From: CADEFX01 sp046154585
GTDB lineage: Bacteria > Pseudomonadota > Alphaproteobacteria > Rhizobiales > Hyphomicrobiaceae
Reading direction: 5' to 3'
Assembly: GCA_046154585.1 (NCBI GenBank)
Contig: JBJXDX010000153.1
Location: forward strand, 1-64,000
Length of the DNA: 64,000 nucleotides
Positions 34,405 to 41,969 of this stretch are shown piece by piece (within the stretch, counting starts at the first letter, position 1; every line of letters begins with the position of its first letter). Both the position numbers and the translations under genes were made by a program. The notes under the pieces are model-generated. The model was not told the origin of the DNA, ran no database searches, and saw only the letters and a program-made list of their open reading frames with translations.

Positions 34405-34728
34405 ATGTGCACGTCGATCGTCGAGATTACTGCAGCTGAAGGTATGGCGAAGCGGGAGGACGAGTGGTTCCCGCTCACGCATGCGGTGGTCGCCTATGAC
34501 CACGCGCGGCACGCGTTACTCGGAGACGTCATCACTCTGGATTTCATCAACGACGGCCTGCCGCCGGGTGCGCGGGCTGGCGTCGAACTGACCCTGGAAA
34601 GTGCCAAGGCGCTGCACACCGCGCTGGCGAAAGCCATCGCCGAGGCCGAGATCGAGGAGGCCGAGAGGTCGCTGTCGATCGAGCGCATGCGGGGTGGTCT
34701 TCCCCCGCCTGCGCTCGTGGCCGCGTAG
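34405..34728 (+). CDS. DUF6295-like small protein
   Basis: A 107-residue protein starting MCTSIVEI, with WFPLTHAVVAYDHARHALLGDVITLDFIN and a helical C-terminal half (ARAGVELTLESAKALHTALAKAIAEAE). This pattern matches my recollection of the DUF6295 family. No signal or TM segment is present. GGAGG-type bases precede the ATG. It is 10 bp downstream of the dienelactone-hydrolase-like gene and presumably shares its operon. Function unknown. Confidence 0.75.
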   Translation: MCTSIVEITAAEGMAKREDEWFPLTHAVVAYDHARHALLGDVITLDFINDGLPPGARAGVELTLESAKALHTALAKAIAEAEIEEAERSLSIERMRGGLPPPALVAA

Positions 34729-34803
34729 TCACGACGACGGAAGGGCCGTCCGCGCGTGATAGCTCACTGTATCGAAGCCATCGCGCGCGGCGAGCGCACG
34801 ATC

Positions 34804-34947
34804 CTATCGCTTCTTTCCGCCGGCGTTACCCTTGTTCATACCGGGGGCCGGCGCGAAGGGGGACGCGGCGCCTCCCGCGGCCGGCTTCGCCTTGACGGCT
34901 TTCGGCTTTCTTTTCTCGCGATTGCTGCGTTGTTCGCCCTTCGCCAT
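34804..34947 (-). CDS. 47-residue basic protein (MAKGEQRSNRE-type), unknown function
   Basis: A very small protein: 47 residues beginning MAKGEQRSNREKRKPK, rich in Lys, Arg, Ala and Gly, ending GGKKR. AAGGAGG lies six bases before the ATG, a near-perfect ribosome-binding site. I recall similar short MAKGQ-RSNRE proteins in many alphaproteobacteria; no function is known to me. The composition suggests RNA, DNA or ribosome contact. It is convergent with the DUF6295-like gene. Confidence 0.75.
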   Translation of the reverse strand: MAKGEQRSNREKRKPKAVKAKPAAGGAASPFAPAPGMNKGNAGGKKR

Positions 34948-35002
34948 ATCAGGCCTCCTTGACTATGAGCGCAGGCGCGCTCCGGCACCACGGCGGAATA
35001 AG

Positions 35003-35197
35003 CTAAGCACGCCGAGACAGCTGGTTTTCCGTCGCCACCCGCTCGAATGTTTCCGTCGTGCACTTGATGCGATACTGATGCTCGCCGTTTTCGAGGGGGA
35101 GCAAACGGACGATCTTGTACTGACGGGCGGAGGCTTGAATACCGGCCCTGCCGGGCATGAAGTCAACGAGTTGTCCGACCTTGTACTTGTGCGCCAT
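35003..35197 (-). CDS. 64-residue conserved hypothetical protein, SH3-like
   Basis: A 64-residue protein beginning MAHKYKVGQLVDFMPG and continuing YKIVRLLPLENGEHQYRIKCTTE to ERVATENQLSR. The alternation of short hydrophobic and charged segments predicts a small SH3-like beta-barrel. The start at 35197 is set by GGAGAGG upstream; an in-frame upstream Met lacks one. Similar proteins are widespread in Hyphomicrobiales. It sits 55 bp from the 47-residue protein gene, same strand. Function unknown. Confidence 0.8.
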   Translation of the reverse strand: MAHKYKVGQLVDFMPGRAGIQASARQYKIVRLLPLENGEHQYRIKCTTETFERVATENQLSRRA

Positions 35198-35273
35198 ATC
35201 TTCCTCTCCAGAAACGTTGGCCGAGGGGCTATGTCTCAAGCACAACCTTCAGCTGATCGAGAACAAAGGTGAG

Positions 35274-35690
35274 CTAGTCGTCTTTCGCTTTTTCGACATC
35301 GAGCAGACCGGAGACATCGCCGTCATCCTGGACCTCCTCCGGGATGCTGTCGTCATTATCCTCATGCGAGGTCTTGACGTCCTCAGCGGTGATTTCCTCA
35401 TCGACTACTGGATCGGCAGAAATCTCATCATTTGCTTCGACCTCTTCCGGCACGGGCTTTGGCCGCGTGGCGAAATCCTGGCGCCACCGGCTCTTCGGGG
35501 CGGACGGCGGTTTGACCTGAACTATTCGCGGTGTGAATTGCGCGCCGCACGACGGACAGACGATCGGTGATCGCAGCACATCGTAAAATCGGGTCTCGCA
35601 GGCCTCGCAAACACGCTTGTTGCCGCGCGCGGCTCGAGCCGCCTCGAAAGATGCCAGTTTCATCAGGTTTTGTTCTAACTCCGCTCTCAT
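35274..35690 (-). CDS. FYDLN-acid-like zinc-ribbon protein (TIGR02300 type)
   Basis: A 138-residue protein with two CxxC pairs (VCEACETRFYDVLRSPIVCP then CPSCG, residues 28-49), a zinc ribbon very like the FYDLN-acid proteins of alphaproteobacteria, where the core reads FYDLN. After a basic linker (KPPSAPKSRWRQD) the C-terminal half is strongly acidic (EEVEANDE to EKAKDD) and probably disordered. A second Met nine codons in (MKLASFEAARAARGNKRVC) could be the start. Function unknown; the name reflects sequence only. Confidence 0.85.
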   Translation of the reverse strand: MRAELEQNLMKLASFEAARAARGNKRVCEACETRFYDVLRSPIVCPSCGAQFTPRIVQVKPPSAPKSRWRQDFATRPKPVPEEVEANDEISADPVVDEEITAEDVKTSHEDNDDSIPEEVQDDGDVSGLLDVEKAKDD

Positions 35691-35725
35691 GCCGAGCCCG
35701 CCAACTCGTGATTGGCAGGCAATTC

Positions 35726-35926
35726 TTAGGTGATCGTGAACCAGCGCCGCACAGTCGACAAAAGGTCGTCATAGCCGCCAGCTGTGGCCTCGCTCAAAAA
35801 GGCCTGACGGTCGCTCTCCGGCAACCCCGCGTTTCGCATTGCGGCCACTGCACGGCCCATAATGAAAAGGGCATGCGGCGACTCTCCGGTCATCGACAGT
35901 CGAACCTCAGGGTGCATTGGCGTCAT
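35726..35926 (-). CDS. 66-residue conserved hypothetical protein
   Basis: A 66-residue, mainly helical protein: MTPMHPEVRLSMTGESPHA, then FIMGRAVAAMRNAGLPESDRQAF and a C-terminal YDDLLSTVRRWFTIT. I know similar short proteins from alphaproteobacterial chromosomes and mobile elements, without function. The ATG at 35926 has GGAG seven bases upstream and is preferred to a GTG four codons earlier. It lies 35 bp upstream of the zinc-ribbon gene on the same strand. Confidence 0.75.
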   Translation of the reverse strand: MTPMHPEVRLSMTGESPHALFIMGRAVAAMRNAGLPESDRQAFLSEATAGGYDDLLSTVRRWFTIT

Positions 35927-35987
35927 CGCTATCTCCACACGTCATCCCATGAGGTGAGTTGCCGGCGTGTCTTTGCCCTTGGACTGT

Positions 35988-36212
35988 TCACGACAGACGC
36001 GTGGGGTAGGTGAGGGATTCGGGAGATTGCCGAACAGCGACTCCATCGTCTCCATACACCCAGAGCGGCAGGCTAAGAGAGAAAGCCAGGGCTCGCCCAA
36101 ATGCCACGGCGTGGCACTTGTGTGCAAAAGTCTGGATCGGCGGTAACCGGCCATCGCTCGTCACCATCGACAGGCCCGAGTGGCCATCGAGCACATGAAT
36201 ACTGAGACGCAT
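35988..36212 (-). CDS. 74-residue hypothetical protein
   Basis: A 74-residue protein beginning MRLSIHVLDGHSGLSMVTSDG and ending ESLTYPTRLS. A mildly hydrophobic stretch GRALAFSLSLPLWVYG (about 46-61) is too short and polar for a confident TM helix. GAGGAGG lies three to four bases before the ATG. I do not recognise the family. It is the most upstream of a run of minus-strand small genes from 34804. Confidence 0.5.
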   Translation of the reverse strand: MRLSIHVLDGHSGLSMVTSDGRLPPIQTFAHKCHAVAFGRALAFSLSLPLWVYGDDGVAVRQSPESLTYPTRLS

Positions 36213-36253
36213 AGGACCTCCTCTCAACCAGGCGGTCTCGGCGGCGATCTTGA

Positions 36254-36379
36254 TCAAAAAGCGCCAAGAACCAGCAACACAAGAAACCCGAATGCAGCTG
36301 CAGTCGCTGCGACCTGTGCCCAATGCAGCAGCCGAGAAATATGTATCTCTGACGCCAAGAAGCCGGTGACGTAGGCCAT
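36254..36379 (-). CDS. Possible 41-residue single-helix membrane protein
   Basis: A short frame beginning MAYVTGFLASEIHISRLLHW and ending in a hydrophobic stretch QVAATAAAFGFLVLLVLGAF, a plausible C-terminal TM anchor. There is no clear ribosome-binding site (AAAGAACCC). It could be a real micro-protein or chance coding. Confidence 0.35.
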   Translation of the reverse strand: MAYVTGFLASEIHISRLLHWAQVAATAAAFGFLVLLVLGAF

Positions 36380-36832
36380 GGGTTCTTTCAACAGGCAACA
36401 TCGCCAGCCTCGTAAGGTCGCGAGGCTACGATGCACCAAGGTTCAATTCGGACGCTTCGCCAATGAAGGTCACAAGTCTACGTGTGACCATTCGAAATCT
36501 GGCTATTTGTCTGTGCAGCTCTTCCAGAGCTTTGGCCCGCAAGGTTGCAGGCCGCCATCGCATTCGACAGTTACAAGATACGCTACGCGTCTTACGAGAC
36601 TGCGTCCACAACTATATTCCGAAGCATGATAAATCTGTGACAAGATCATCTTCAGTAAGTGTGGCGCCAATCGGCCGATCCGCACAGAATAGTGCCAGTC
36701 CAGCGCACCTCAGAGATTGATCCATGCGATTGATTGTTGTGCTGCCGGCAAACCCTTTTGGCGCGAAGGTCACCGCGGCCTCAAATCTCCCGGTACGGTA
36801 AAACCTCGTGGCGAACAGCATAGGAGCGCAAT
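36380..36832. other. Gene-free interval, atypical composition
   Basis: About 450 bp with no convincing gene. Two minus-strand frames (36426-36611 and 36612-36821) are open but lack ribosome-binding sites; the first contains a helical-looking stretch (ALEELHRQIARFRMVTRRL). The interval is visibly less GC-rich than the surrounding DNA and may be decayed coding sequence or a transferred fragment. Confidence 0.4.
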
Positions 36833-37018
36833 ATGTCGGAAGAAATAAAGCGGCGCATGGAGGGAGATTTCCTACCTGAGCCGTCCTCGAGTGCGCTCAG
36901 TCAAAACGACGGCCGCATGACAGACGCGGCGGAATACATCGCCTACCATCTCGGCCAGATCGACAAGAAGCTCGACCGGCTCATTGCTATCCTGGAGGCT
37001 TCAGCCAACAAGCCGTAG
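36833..37018 (+). CDS. 61-residue hypothetical protein
   Basis: A 61-residue acidic-to-basic protein starting MSEEIKRRMEGDFLPE. The C-terminal half (AAEYIAYHLGQIDKKLDRLIAILEA) is a strongly predicted amphipathic helix or short coiled coil. AGGAG lies seven bases before the ATG. No neighbours suggest a role. Function unknown. Confidence 0.65.
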   Translation: MSEEIKRRMEGDFLPEPSSSALSQNDGRMTDAAEYIAYHLGQIDKKLDRLIAILEASANKP

Positions 37019-37234
37019 GTTTCGCAGATTTCCACCACTCGTCGAATTTCATCAGCGGCGCGGCGCGTTCGCGTCAGTCCTACAACCGGATCAGATGCAG
37101 GATATGAGCGACCTGCGAGCCATGCAGTGGCATGACGGCGCGCTACGTCACGGCCAAGGGGCGATGTTACACTTCACGAAGACCTCACGGTGCCGTTGCA
37201 GAAGATGCACTTGGCCCAGATCCGGCGCCGCGCA

Positions 37235-37360
37235 CTACTTGCCAGCCTCCTCAAACCGACGGCTGAGTTCCCGCAAACGGCGGATGTACGCGGTGACCTT
37301 CTTAGGACGCTTGGTTCCTGCAGACTGCTTCCGGACGCTCGACGCATCGTCTTTCGCCAT
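37235..37360 (-). CDS. 41-residue basic protein, unknown function
   Basis: A 41-residue protein beginning MAKDDASSVRKQSAGTKR and ending YIRRLRELSRRFEEAGK. About one third of residues are Lys or Arg, and the C-terminal half should form a basic amphipathic helix. AAGGAGG is seven bases before the ATG, which supports real translation despite the length. Confidence 0.65.
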   Translation of the reverse strand: MAKDDASSVRKQSAGTKRPKKVTAYIRRLRELSRRFEEAGK

Positions 37361-37462
37361 GGCTCTGCCTCCTTGCCTAGCGACAGAAGTTAGCTGAGCC
37401 GCCTCGTCCGAACCTTGCGGCATCGCCGCGCGTGGCGGTGATGCCTCACCCGGCGAGAAGCT

Positions 37463-38233
37463 CTAGCTGACCTCGCCGGGATCGTAGGACAGGCCGGCGG
37501 TCTGGAATCCGCCATCCACGTTCAGGATGGTGCCCGTGACCCAGTCGCATTCATCTGACGCCAAGTATAGCGCCGCATTGGCAACGGCCTCGGCATTGCC
37601 ATAACGGCGCGCTGGAATGCGCTCGATATACTTTTGCTTGCGGTTCGGGCCGTGCTTGCTGATGCCGGTCTCGATAGGGCCGGGTGCGATGGCATTCACG
37701 ATGACGCCCCGGTCTGACAGCTCCACAGCAAGAACTTTGCAGATGTGCATGACGGCCGCCTTCGACGCGCCATAGGCGGCGCCCGCCATGTTGCCGCGCT
37801 GCCCGGAGATCGATCCGATCTGGATGATGCGTCCGCCTCCACGCTCGACCATGACGCGGGCTGCGGCTTGCGCCGTCAAGAATGAGCCCGTGAGATTGAT
37901 GCGCAGGACACGCTCCCAGTCCTCGAGGCTTGTATCCAGCGCCAGTTTGTGAAGGGCGATGCCGGCATTGTTGACGAGGATGTCGATCGCACCGAAGCGC
38001 CTGACCGTTTCTGCGACCTGTTCGGCGCAGTCACGCGCATCGGCGACGTCAGCGCGGAACGCATGCGCCTTGCCGCCAGACTTTGCGACGGCCGCTGCCG
38101 TCGCCTCGGCTTTGGAAAGATCGCGATCCGTGCACAGCACGGCCGATCCCTCCTCGGCGAAGCGTTTCGCGATGGCCGTGCCCAGGCCGCCGCCAGCGCC
38201 GGTTACGAGCGCCACCTTCCCTTTGAGCCGCAT
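37463..38233 (-). CDS. Short-chain dehydrogenase/reductase (classical SDR)
   Basis: A 256-residue classical SDR. Cofactor motif TGAGGGLG near residues 11-18, NNAG near 88-91, catalytic Ser in GSISGQ (about 141), and YGASK with Tyr and Lys near 154-158. The acidic residue after the second strand (CTDRDL) suggests NAD(H). The C-terminus VTGTILNVDGGF is typical of FabG/glucose-dehydrogenase-like members. It probably oxidises a secondary alcohol. It stands alone on the minus strand; a GAAATGCATT motif upstream is shared with the flavin monooxygenase promoter. Confidence 0.94.
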   Translation of the reverse strand: MRLKGKVALVTGAGGGLGTAIAKRFAEEGSAVLCTDRDLSKAEATAAAVAKSGGKAHAFRADVADARDCAEQVAETVRRFGAIDILVNNAGIALHKLALDTSLEDWERVLRINLTGSFLTAQAAARVMVERGGGRIIQIGSISGQRGNMAGAAYGASKAAVMHICKVLAVELSDRGVIVNAIAPGPIETGISKHGPNRKQKYIERIPARRYGNAEAVANAALYLASDECDWVTGTILNVDGGFQTAGLSYDPGEVS

Positions 38234-38291
38234 CCGTCAACTCCTCCCCTGCTGGATTGTTGCCGCATGATGACAGCGACATATGCTCCGG

Positions 38292-38301
38292 AAATGCATT
38301 T
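38292..38301. promoter_or_regulatory. Palindrome AAATGCATTT upstream of the SDR gene
   Basis: A perfect 10-bp palindrome 59 bp upstream of the SDR start. The 10-mer GAAATGCATT (38291-38300) recurs at 40211-40220 upstream of the flavin monooxygenase gene. It may be a shared operator, or chance. Confidence 0.3.
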
Positions 38302-38500
38302 TATACCAAGGACGGTTCTTCTTTTCGCCACCAAAGGCGCGCTTGCGACTACTCTCCAATCCTGTACGTTCGCCGGTGTTCGCGCAATTCGCGGTGGAAG
38401 ATCCTCGGGGAACCGCCGGACACATTGACAGTTGACGCCAGTCTGAACTCGCTCGGCGCAGCTTGGCGGGCGTAGTGATTGGCATCTTACAGGAGGAAAC

Positions 38501-38746
38501 ATGAAAATCGCATTGGGTGCAGGTGCTCTGCTTCTCGCCTCGGCGTTCGGAATAGGCGTTACCGCCGTCAGTGCTGCGCCAGGCGGTGTCGACCTTCGAT
38601 TGTCGAGCCCGGCGCCCATTATCGAACAGGTGCAATCCGAGCGGACATGCCGCCGTCTGCGCCGCGATTGCATTCGCCGCGACGGCTTCGGTGATCGGCG
38701 TGATTGCCGCCGCTATCGCCGCGTCTGCGAGCGGTGGTGGCGCTAA
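38501..38746 (+). CDS. Small secreted Arg/Cys-rich protein
   Basis: An 81-residue protein with a Sec signal peptide (MKIALGAGALLLASAFGIG, cleavage after VSAA near residue 26). The mature C-terminal half is dominated by Arg with three Cys (RTCRRLRRDC, then CRRYRRVCERWWR). ACAGGAGG precedes the ATG closely. The cationic, Cys-paired tail resembles a small antimicrobial- or envelope-binding peptide in composition only. Function unknown. Confidence 0.75.
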   Translation: MKIALGAGALLLASAFGIGVTAVSAAPGGVDLRLSSPAPIIEQVQSERTCRRLRRDCIRRDGFGDRRDCRRYRRVCERWWR

Positions 38747-38754
38747 CGAATGTG

Positions 38755-38780
38755 GGGCGCGCTTTTATTCGAGCGCGCCC
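38755..38780. terminator. Hairpin between convergent genes, weak terminator
   Basis: A perfect 9-bp stem GGGCGCGCT/AGCGCGCCC with an 8-base loop, 8 bp after the secreted-protein stop and 12 bp before the end of the convergent flavin monooxygenase gene. The downstream plus-strand sequence is pyrimidine-rich (ATCTTCTCTG) rather than a clean T-run. Confidence 0.55.
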
Positions 38781-38792
38781 ATCTTCTCTGTT

Positions 38793-40127
38793 CTAGCCGC
38801 GAGATTGCTGAAAGAAGCGATTGGGCGGCCGGGGCAGGCCCAGGTTTTCTCGTAGCGTATGGCCCTCGTATTCACGCCTGAAAATGCCGCGACGCTGCAG
38901 CTCGGGAACGACGCGATCCACAAAGTCGTCGAGGCCGGCAGGCAGATAGGGAAACATCACGTTGAACCCGTCGCTGCCTTCGGTGACAAGCCACTCTTCC
39001 ATCTCATCCGCAATGGTCTTAGGCGTTCCCACGAACGCAAAGCCCGAGTAGCCGCCAAGCCGCTGCGCGAGCTGGCGCACGGTCAGGTTCTCGCGCTTCG
39101 CCAGTGCAATCGCCCTGTCTCGCCCGCTCTTGCTCGCATTGCTTTCGGGGATGTCCGGCAAGGAGCCATCCGGATCGAACTTCGACGCGTCGTGGCCAAG
39201 CGCGATCGATAGCGAGGCGATCGCACTGTCGTAGTGCACGAGGCTGTCCAGCAGCGCCCGCTTCGCGCGCGCCTCCTCGACCGTGTCGCCGACCACGACG
39301 AATGCGCCGGGCAGGATTTTGAGATGGTCGCGCGGGCGCCCGAGCTTATCCAGCCGGCCCTTCACATCGGCGTAGAAGCGCTGCCCCTCCGCCAAGGTCC
39401 CGTGCGCCGCAAAAATCACCTCTGCGGTCTCGGCGGCGAGCTGACGCCCGGCGTCGGAGGCACCGGCTTGCACGATCACCGGCCATCCTTGGATGGGTCG
39501 TGCCACATTGAGTGGCCCGCGCACCGACAGGTACGGCCCCTTGTGGTTGAGAACGTGAAGTTTCTCGGGATCGAAAAAAATGCCGCTCGCAGCGTCGCGC
39601 ACGAACGCGTGGTCGTCCCAACTGTCCCACAGGCCCGTGACGACATCGACGAACTCACGCGCGCGGTCGTAGCGCTCGCCATGCTCCACGTGCTCGTCCA
39701 TGCCGAAATTCAACGCCGCGTCCGGATTAGAGGTCGTCACGACGTTCCAGCCGGCTCGCCCGCCGCTTAGATGATCGAGCGACGCGAAGCGGCGCGCGAT
39801 GTGATACGGCGCCTCAAAGGTGGTCGAGGCAGTTGCGATCAGGCCCAGCCGCTCGGTCACCACCGCAAGCGCGGGCAGCAGTGTGGCTGGATCGAATGAC
39901 GTGACGGTGGCGCTGCGCTTCAGCGCGTCCATAGGCATGTTCAGCACGGCCAAGTGATCGGCCATGAAGAACGCATCGAACTTGCCGCGCTCCAGCGTCT
40001 GCGCGAAGCGTTTCAGATGGGCAAAGTTGAAGTTGGCGTCGGGCAGGCCACCGGGATAGCGCCACGCCGCCGTGTGAATACTGATCGGCCGCATAAAGGC
40101 GCCAAGCCGCATTTGCCGCTTTGTCAT
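38793..40127 (-). CDS. NtaA/SnaA/DszA-family flavin-dependent monooxygenase
   Basis: A 444-residue class-C (luciferase-like) FMN-dependent monooxygenase. Characteristic segments: MRLGAFMRPISIHTAAWRYPGG at the start, FFMADHLAVLNM, the DHLSGGRAGWNVVTTSNPDAALNFG motif near 130-155, and GPLNVARPIQGWPVIVQAGASDAGR near 220. This set marks the nitrilotriacetate/dibenzothiophene-sulfone/pristinamycin monooxygenase group, which needs a separate flavin reductase; none is adjacent. GAGG precedes the ATG at 40127; an upstream in-frame extension to 40205 is probably not translated. Substrate unknown. Confidence 0.93.
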   Translation of the reverse strand: MTKRQMRLGAFMRPISIHTAAWRYPGGLPDANFNFAHLKRFAQTLERGKFDAFFMADHLAVLNMPMDALKRSATVTSFDPATLLPALAVVTERLGLIATASTTFEAPYHIARRFASLDHLSGGRAGWNVVTTSNPDAALNFGMDEHVEHGERYDRAREFVDVVTGLWDSWDDHAFVRDAASGIFFDPEKLHVLNHKGPYLSVRGPLNVARPIQGWPVIVQAGASDAGRQLAAETAEVIFAAHGTLAEGQRFYADVKGRLDKLGRPRDHLKILPGAFVVVGDTVEEARAKRALLDSLVHYDSAIASLSIALGHDASKFDPDGSLPDIPESNASKSGRDRAIALAKRENLTVRQLAQRLGGYSGFAFVGTPKTIADEMEEWLVTEGSDGFNVMFPYLPAGLDDFVDRVVPELQRRGIFRREYEGHTLRENLGLPRPPNRFFQQSRG

Positions 40128-40202
40128 GGATACCTCGCGCCGCAGACCGGCCGTTCTCAGGATCGCCGCAGTACAACAGCATCCGAGCACCGGCCAAAAC
40201 AA

Positions 40203-40216
40203 CATTTCTTGAAATG
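40203..40216. promoter_or_regulatory. Inverted repeat CATTTC-TT-GAAATG upstream of the flavin monooxygenase
   Basis: A 6-bp perfect inverted repeat with a 2-bp centre, 76 bp upstream of the monooxygenase start. It overlaps the GAAATGCATT 10-mer shared with the SDR promoter. Candidate operator only. Confidence 0.35.
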
Positions 40217-40330
40217 CATTGTCGCGGCCCGATAGGCTTGCGCGGCGTGGCTGACGCCCGGTTCACGCTGCGCTGACGCCTCTACGCCAAAGTTTCCCCA
40301 TGCGACGGACTCGCATGAGGAGATACTGCC

Positions 40331-40531
40331 ATGGAAGGCTCATTTTCGAGCAACCGGTTTGCGCGTTTCCTGCTCTCGGCCGCGTTCGTTTTTTTGGCAT
40401 TCGTGCTGATTGCCGTGCTGATGCCGCGCGGCGGGGCGCCGGAAGACATTGCCGTGCATTTCGCTGGGCCGGGAAGTTTTCCGATCGTCCCACGCGAAGC
40501 GCCTGAGCAGACCAGCGCTTCGCGGAAGTGA
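40331..40531 (+). CDS. 66-residue single-span membrane protein
   Basis: A 66-residue protein with one TM helix (FLLSAAFVFLAFVLIAVLM, about 13-31) after a short N-terminus. The rest is a Pro/Gly-rich soluble tail that would lie in the periplasm. GAGGAG lies eight bases before the ATG. I do not recognise a family. Confidence 0.65.
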   Translation: MEGSFSSNRFARFLLSAAFVFLAFVLIAVLMPRGGAPEDIAVHFAGPGSFPIVPREAPEQTSASRK

Positions 40532-40646
40532 TCGCAGGCTGAATCGGCCGGCAACATCGTGCGGCGGCGTGCGGAGTCGACAGGACCCGAAAGTCTTGCG
40601 GGGAGGTCTGTGACCGTTCCGCATGCTGCCGCATTGCCTACCCCCG

Positions 40647-41039
40647 TTAGGCGGCGATCTCCACAGACCTCATTGCATCATACTCGAGCTTCGTGAGCAC
40701 AGCGACGGCAACGGCCTGCGCCGCGATGAAAGTGTAGCCCCACGCGTTCGGCGCGATCCAAGGGCCGACTATCAGGCCGATGCTGGCCACGACCCACAGT
40801 GCATTGCCGGCAATGATGATCCGCGCAGCGAACGGCGACAGGGCGGTGCGTGCTGCAGTGACAACCATGAATGCTGCGACGGGAAAGAGCACCACGCCGG
40901 CGTAGAACAGAAGTGCCGGAGAGATCGCGGTAAGGTTCGAGAGAAGCCGGACGCCGAAAGTGAGCAGGGCGCCCATCAGTGCGCAGGTCGCTGCGTCAAT
41001 CAACAGTACGTTACGCAGAGAGAGGGTTTGGGATGACAT
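40647..41039 (-). CDS. Four-helix membrane protein, unknown function
   Basis: A 130-residue membrane protein with four predicted TM helices (roughly 10-33, 40-62, 70-92 and 98-118) and very few charged residues. The C-terminus LTKLEYDAMRSVEIAA is cytoplasmic by the positive-inside rule. No family signature is apparent. The 232 bp upstream contain no gene. Confidence 0.8.
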   Translation of the reverse strand: MSSQTLSLRNVLLIDAATCALMGALLTFGVRLLSNLTAISPALLFYAGVVLFPVAAFMVVTAARTALSPFAARIIIAGNALWVVASIGLIVGPWIAPNAWGYTFIAAQAVAVAVLTKLEYDAMRSVEIAA

Positions 41040-41271
41040 GAGCGTCTCCTGGAGCTTGGGCAGCCGACCTGGGTGGCCGGCTTTCTGGGACCCAATGTGA
41101 GGGAGCGGCTGGGACCCAGTCGATTACGTGGGAGGTAAGCAAGCGCCGGTTCCCATCGGCTAGGTTTCCACTACCCCACGGAACCCCTACCAGGACCGTT
41201 AACACCAAATTTTCGGAACTGCAGGCGGGCTGACGGTGTTGAGGCTACGCAACTGACGGAAAGGAAAGGCC

Positions 41272-41520
41272 ATGAACGACTATCTCGATCCTCGCCCGGA
41301 CCCTACGCGCGAACGCGAGCATGGACACCGTTGGCGCGAGGGCATGAACGAGTCCGAGGCTGGCTATTTCGGCCCCTTCATTGCCGTCGTGGTCGCCCTG
41401 CTGATCGGCGTGATGGTATTCTCCAACTGGGGCGGCACTCCCCAGAACACTCAGGTCGGACAGAACGTGGAAAAGACGCAGACGCCAGATACGCCTCGCG
41501 ATCCCAATAGACCGCAGTAG
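41272..41520 (+). CDS. 82-residue single-span membrane protein
   Basis: An 82-residue protein with a charged His/Arg/Glu-rich cytoplasmic start (PTREREHGHRWREGMNE), one TM helix (GPFIAVVVALLIGVMVFSNW, about 34-53) and a polar tail rich in Thr, Gln, Asp and Pro. AAAGGAAAGG precedes the ATG. A strong terminator follows 18 bp after the stop, marking it as a single-gene transcript. Function unknown. Confidence 0.75.
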   Translation: MNDYLDPRPDPTREREHGHRWREGMNESEAGYFGPFIAVVVALLIGVMVFSNWGGTPQNTQVGQNVEKTQTPDTPRDPNRPQ

Positions 41521-41538
41521 CAACCTGTGCACGACTTG

Positions 41539-41568
41539 GGCCCCGCCGTTTCGGCGGGGCCTTTTTTT
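41539..41568 (+). terminator. Rho-independent terminator
   Basis: A perfect 10-bp stem GGCCCCGCCG/CGGCGGGGCC with a TTT loop, followed by seven T residues. It ends the transcript of the single-span membrane protein gene. Confidence 0.92.
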
Positions 41569-41705
41569 GCGGCTGGTGGCCCAGTATCAGCTCACGTCGA
41601 TCACGTGTTGCCGAGGTTCGCGCAGGAGACGCTCGCCGCGGGTCGCCAGGGAACGGAGAAAACCGGCTCGGCGTTGCTGTTCCATCGATTCCGGAGAAGC
41701 TAGCG

Positions 41706-41918
41706 ATGTCAGACGACGCATTGATTGCCGAACTCCGTGCTGCCACGTCCAGCATGGTCACGGCGACAGCCGCGGCCGAGGCTGGTGACTGGACTGTTGC
41801 CGAGCAAGGCGTCATCGACGCTCAACAGCGCTCGGCGCGGCTCCTGCAGGAGTTGGGCCGCAAGCTGCTCACTGATTTCGGCACGCCGCAGCCCCCGCTG
41901 CCTATCAAGAGCGATTAA
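41706..41918 (+). CDS. 70-residue helical hypothetical protein
   Basis: A 70-residue protein starting MSDDALIAELRAATSSMVTA. It is almost all helix (to about residue 57) with a Pro-rich tail TPQPPLPIKSD. GGAGAAG precedes the ATG. The central segment resembles the 88-residue protein encoded next (helix, Glu-rich turn, then Gln/Arg/Leu-rich helix), suggesting an old duplication. Function unknown. Confidence 0.65.
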   Translation: MSDDALIAELRAATSSMVTATAAAEAGDWTVAEQGVIDAQQRSARLLQELGRKLLTDFGTPQPPLPIKSD

Positions 41919-41969
41919 TGTCGGAACCATGTGGTTCTGCCGTGGGTTGTAGCGGCAGGAGCACGCGTC

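Noticed and set aside
36612..36821. Minus-strand frame of 69 codons
   Set aside because: No ribosome-binding site, no recognisable features, and it lies in an atypical gene-free interval.
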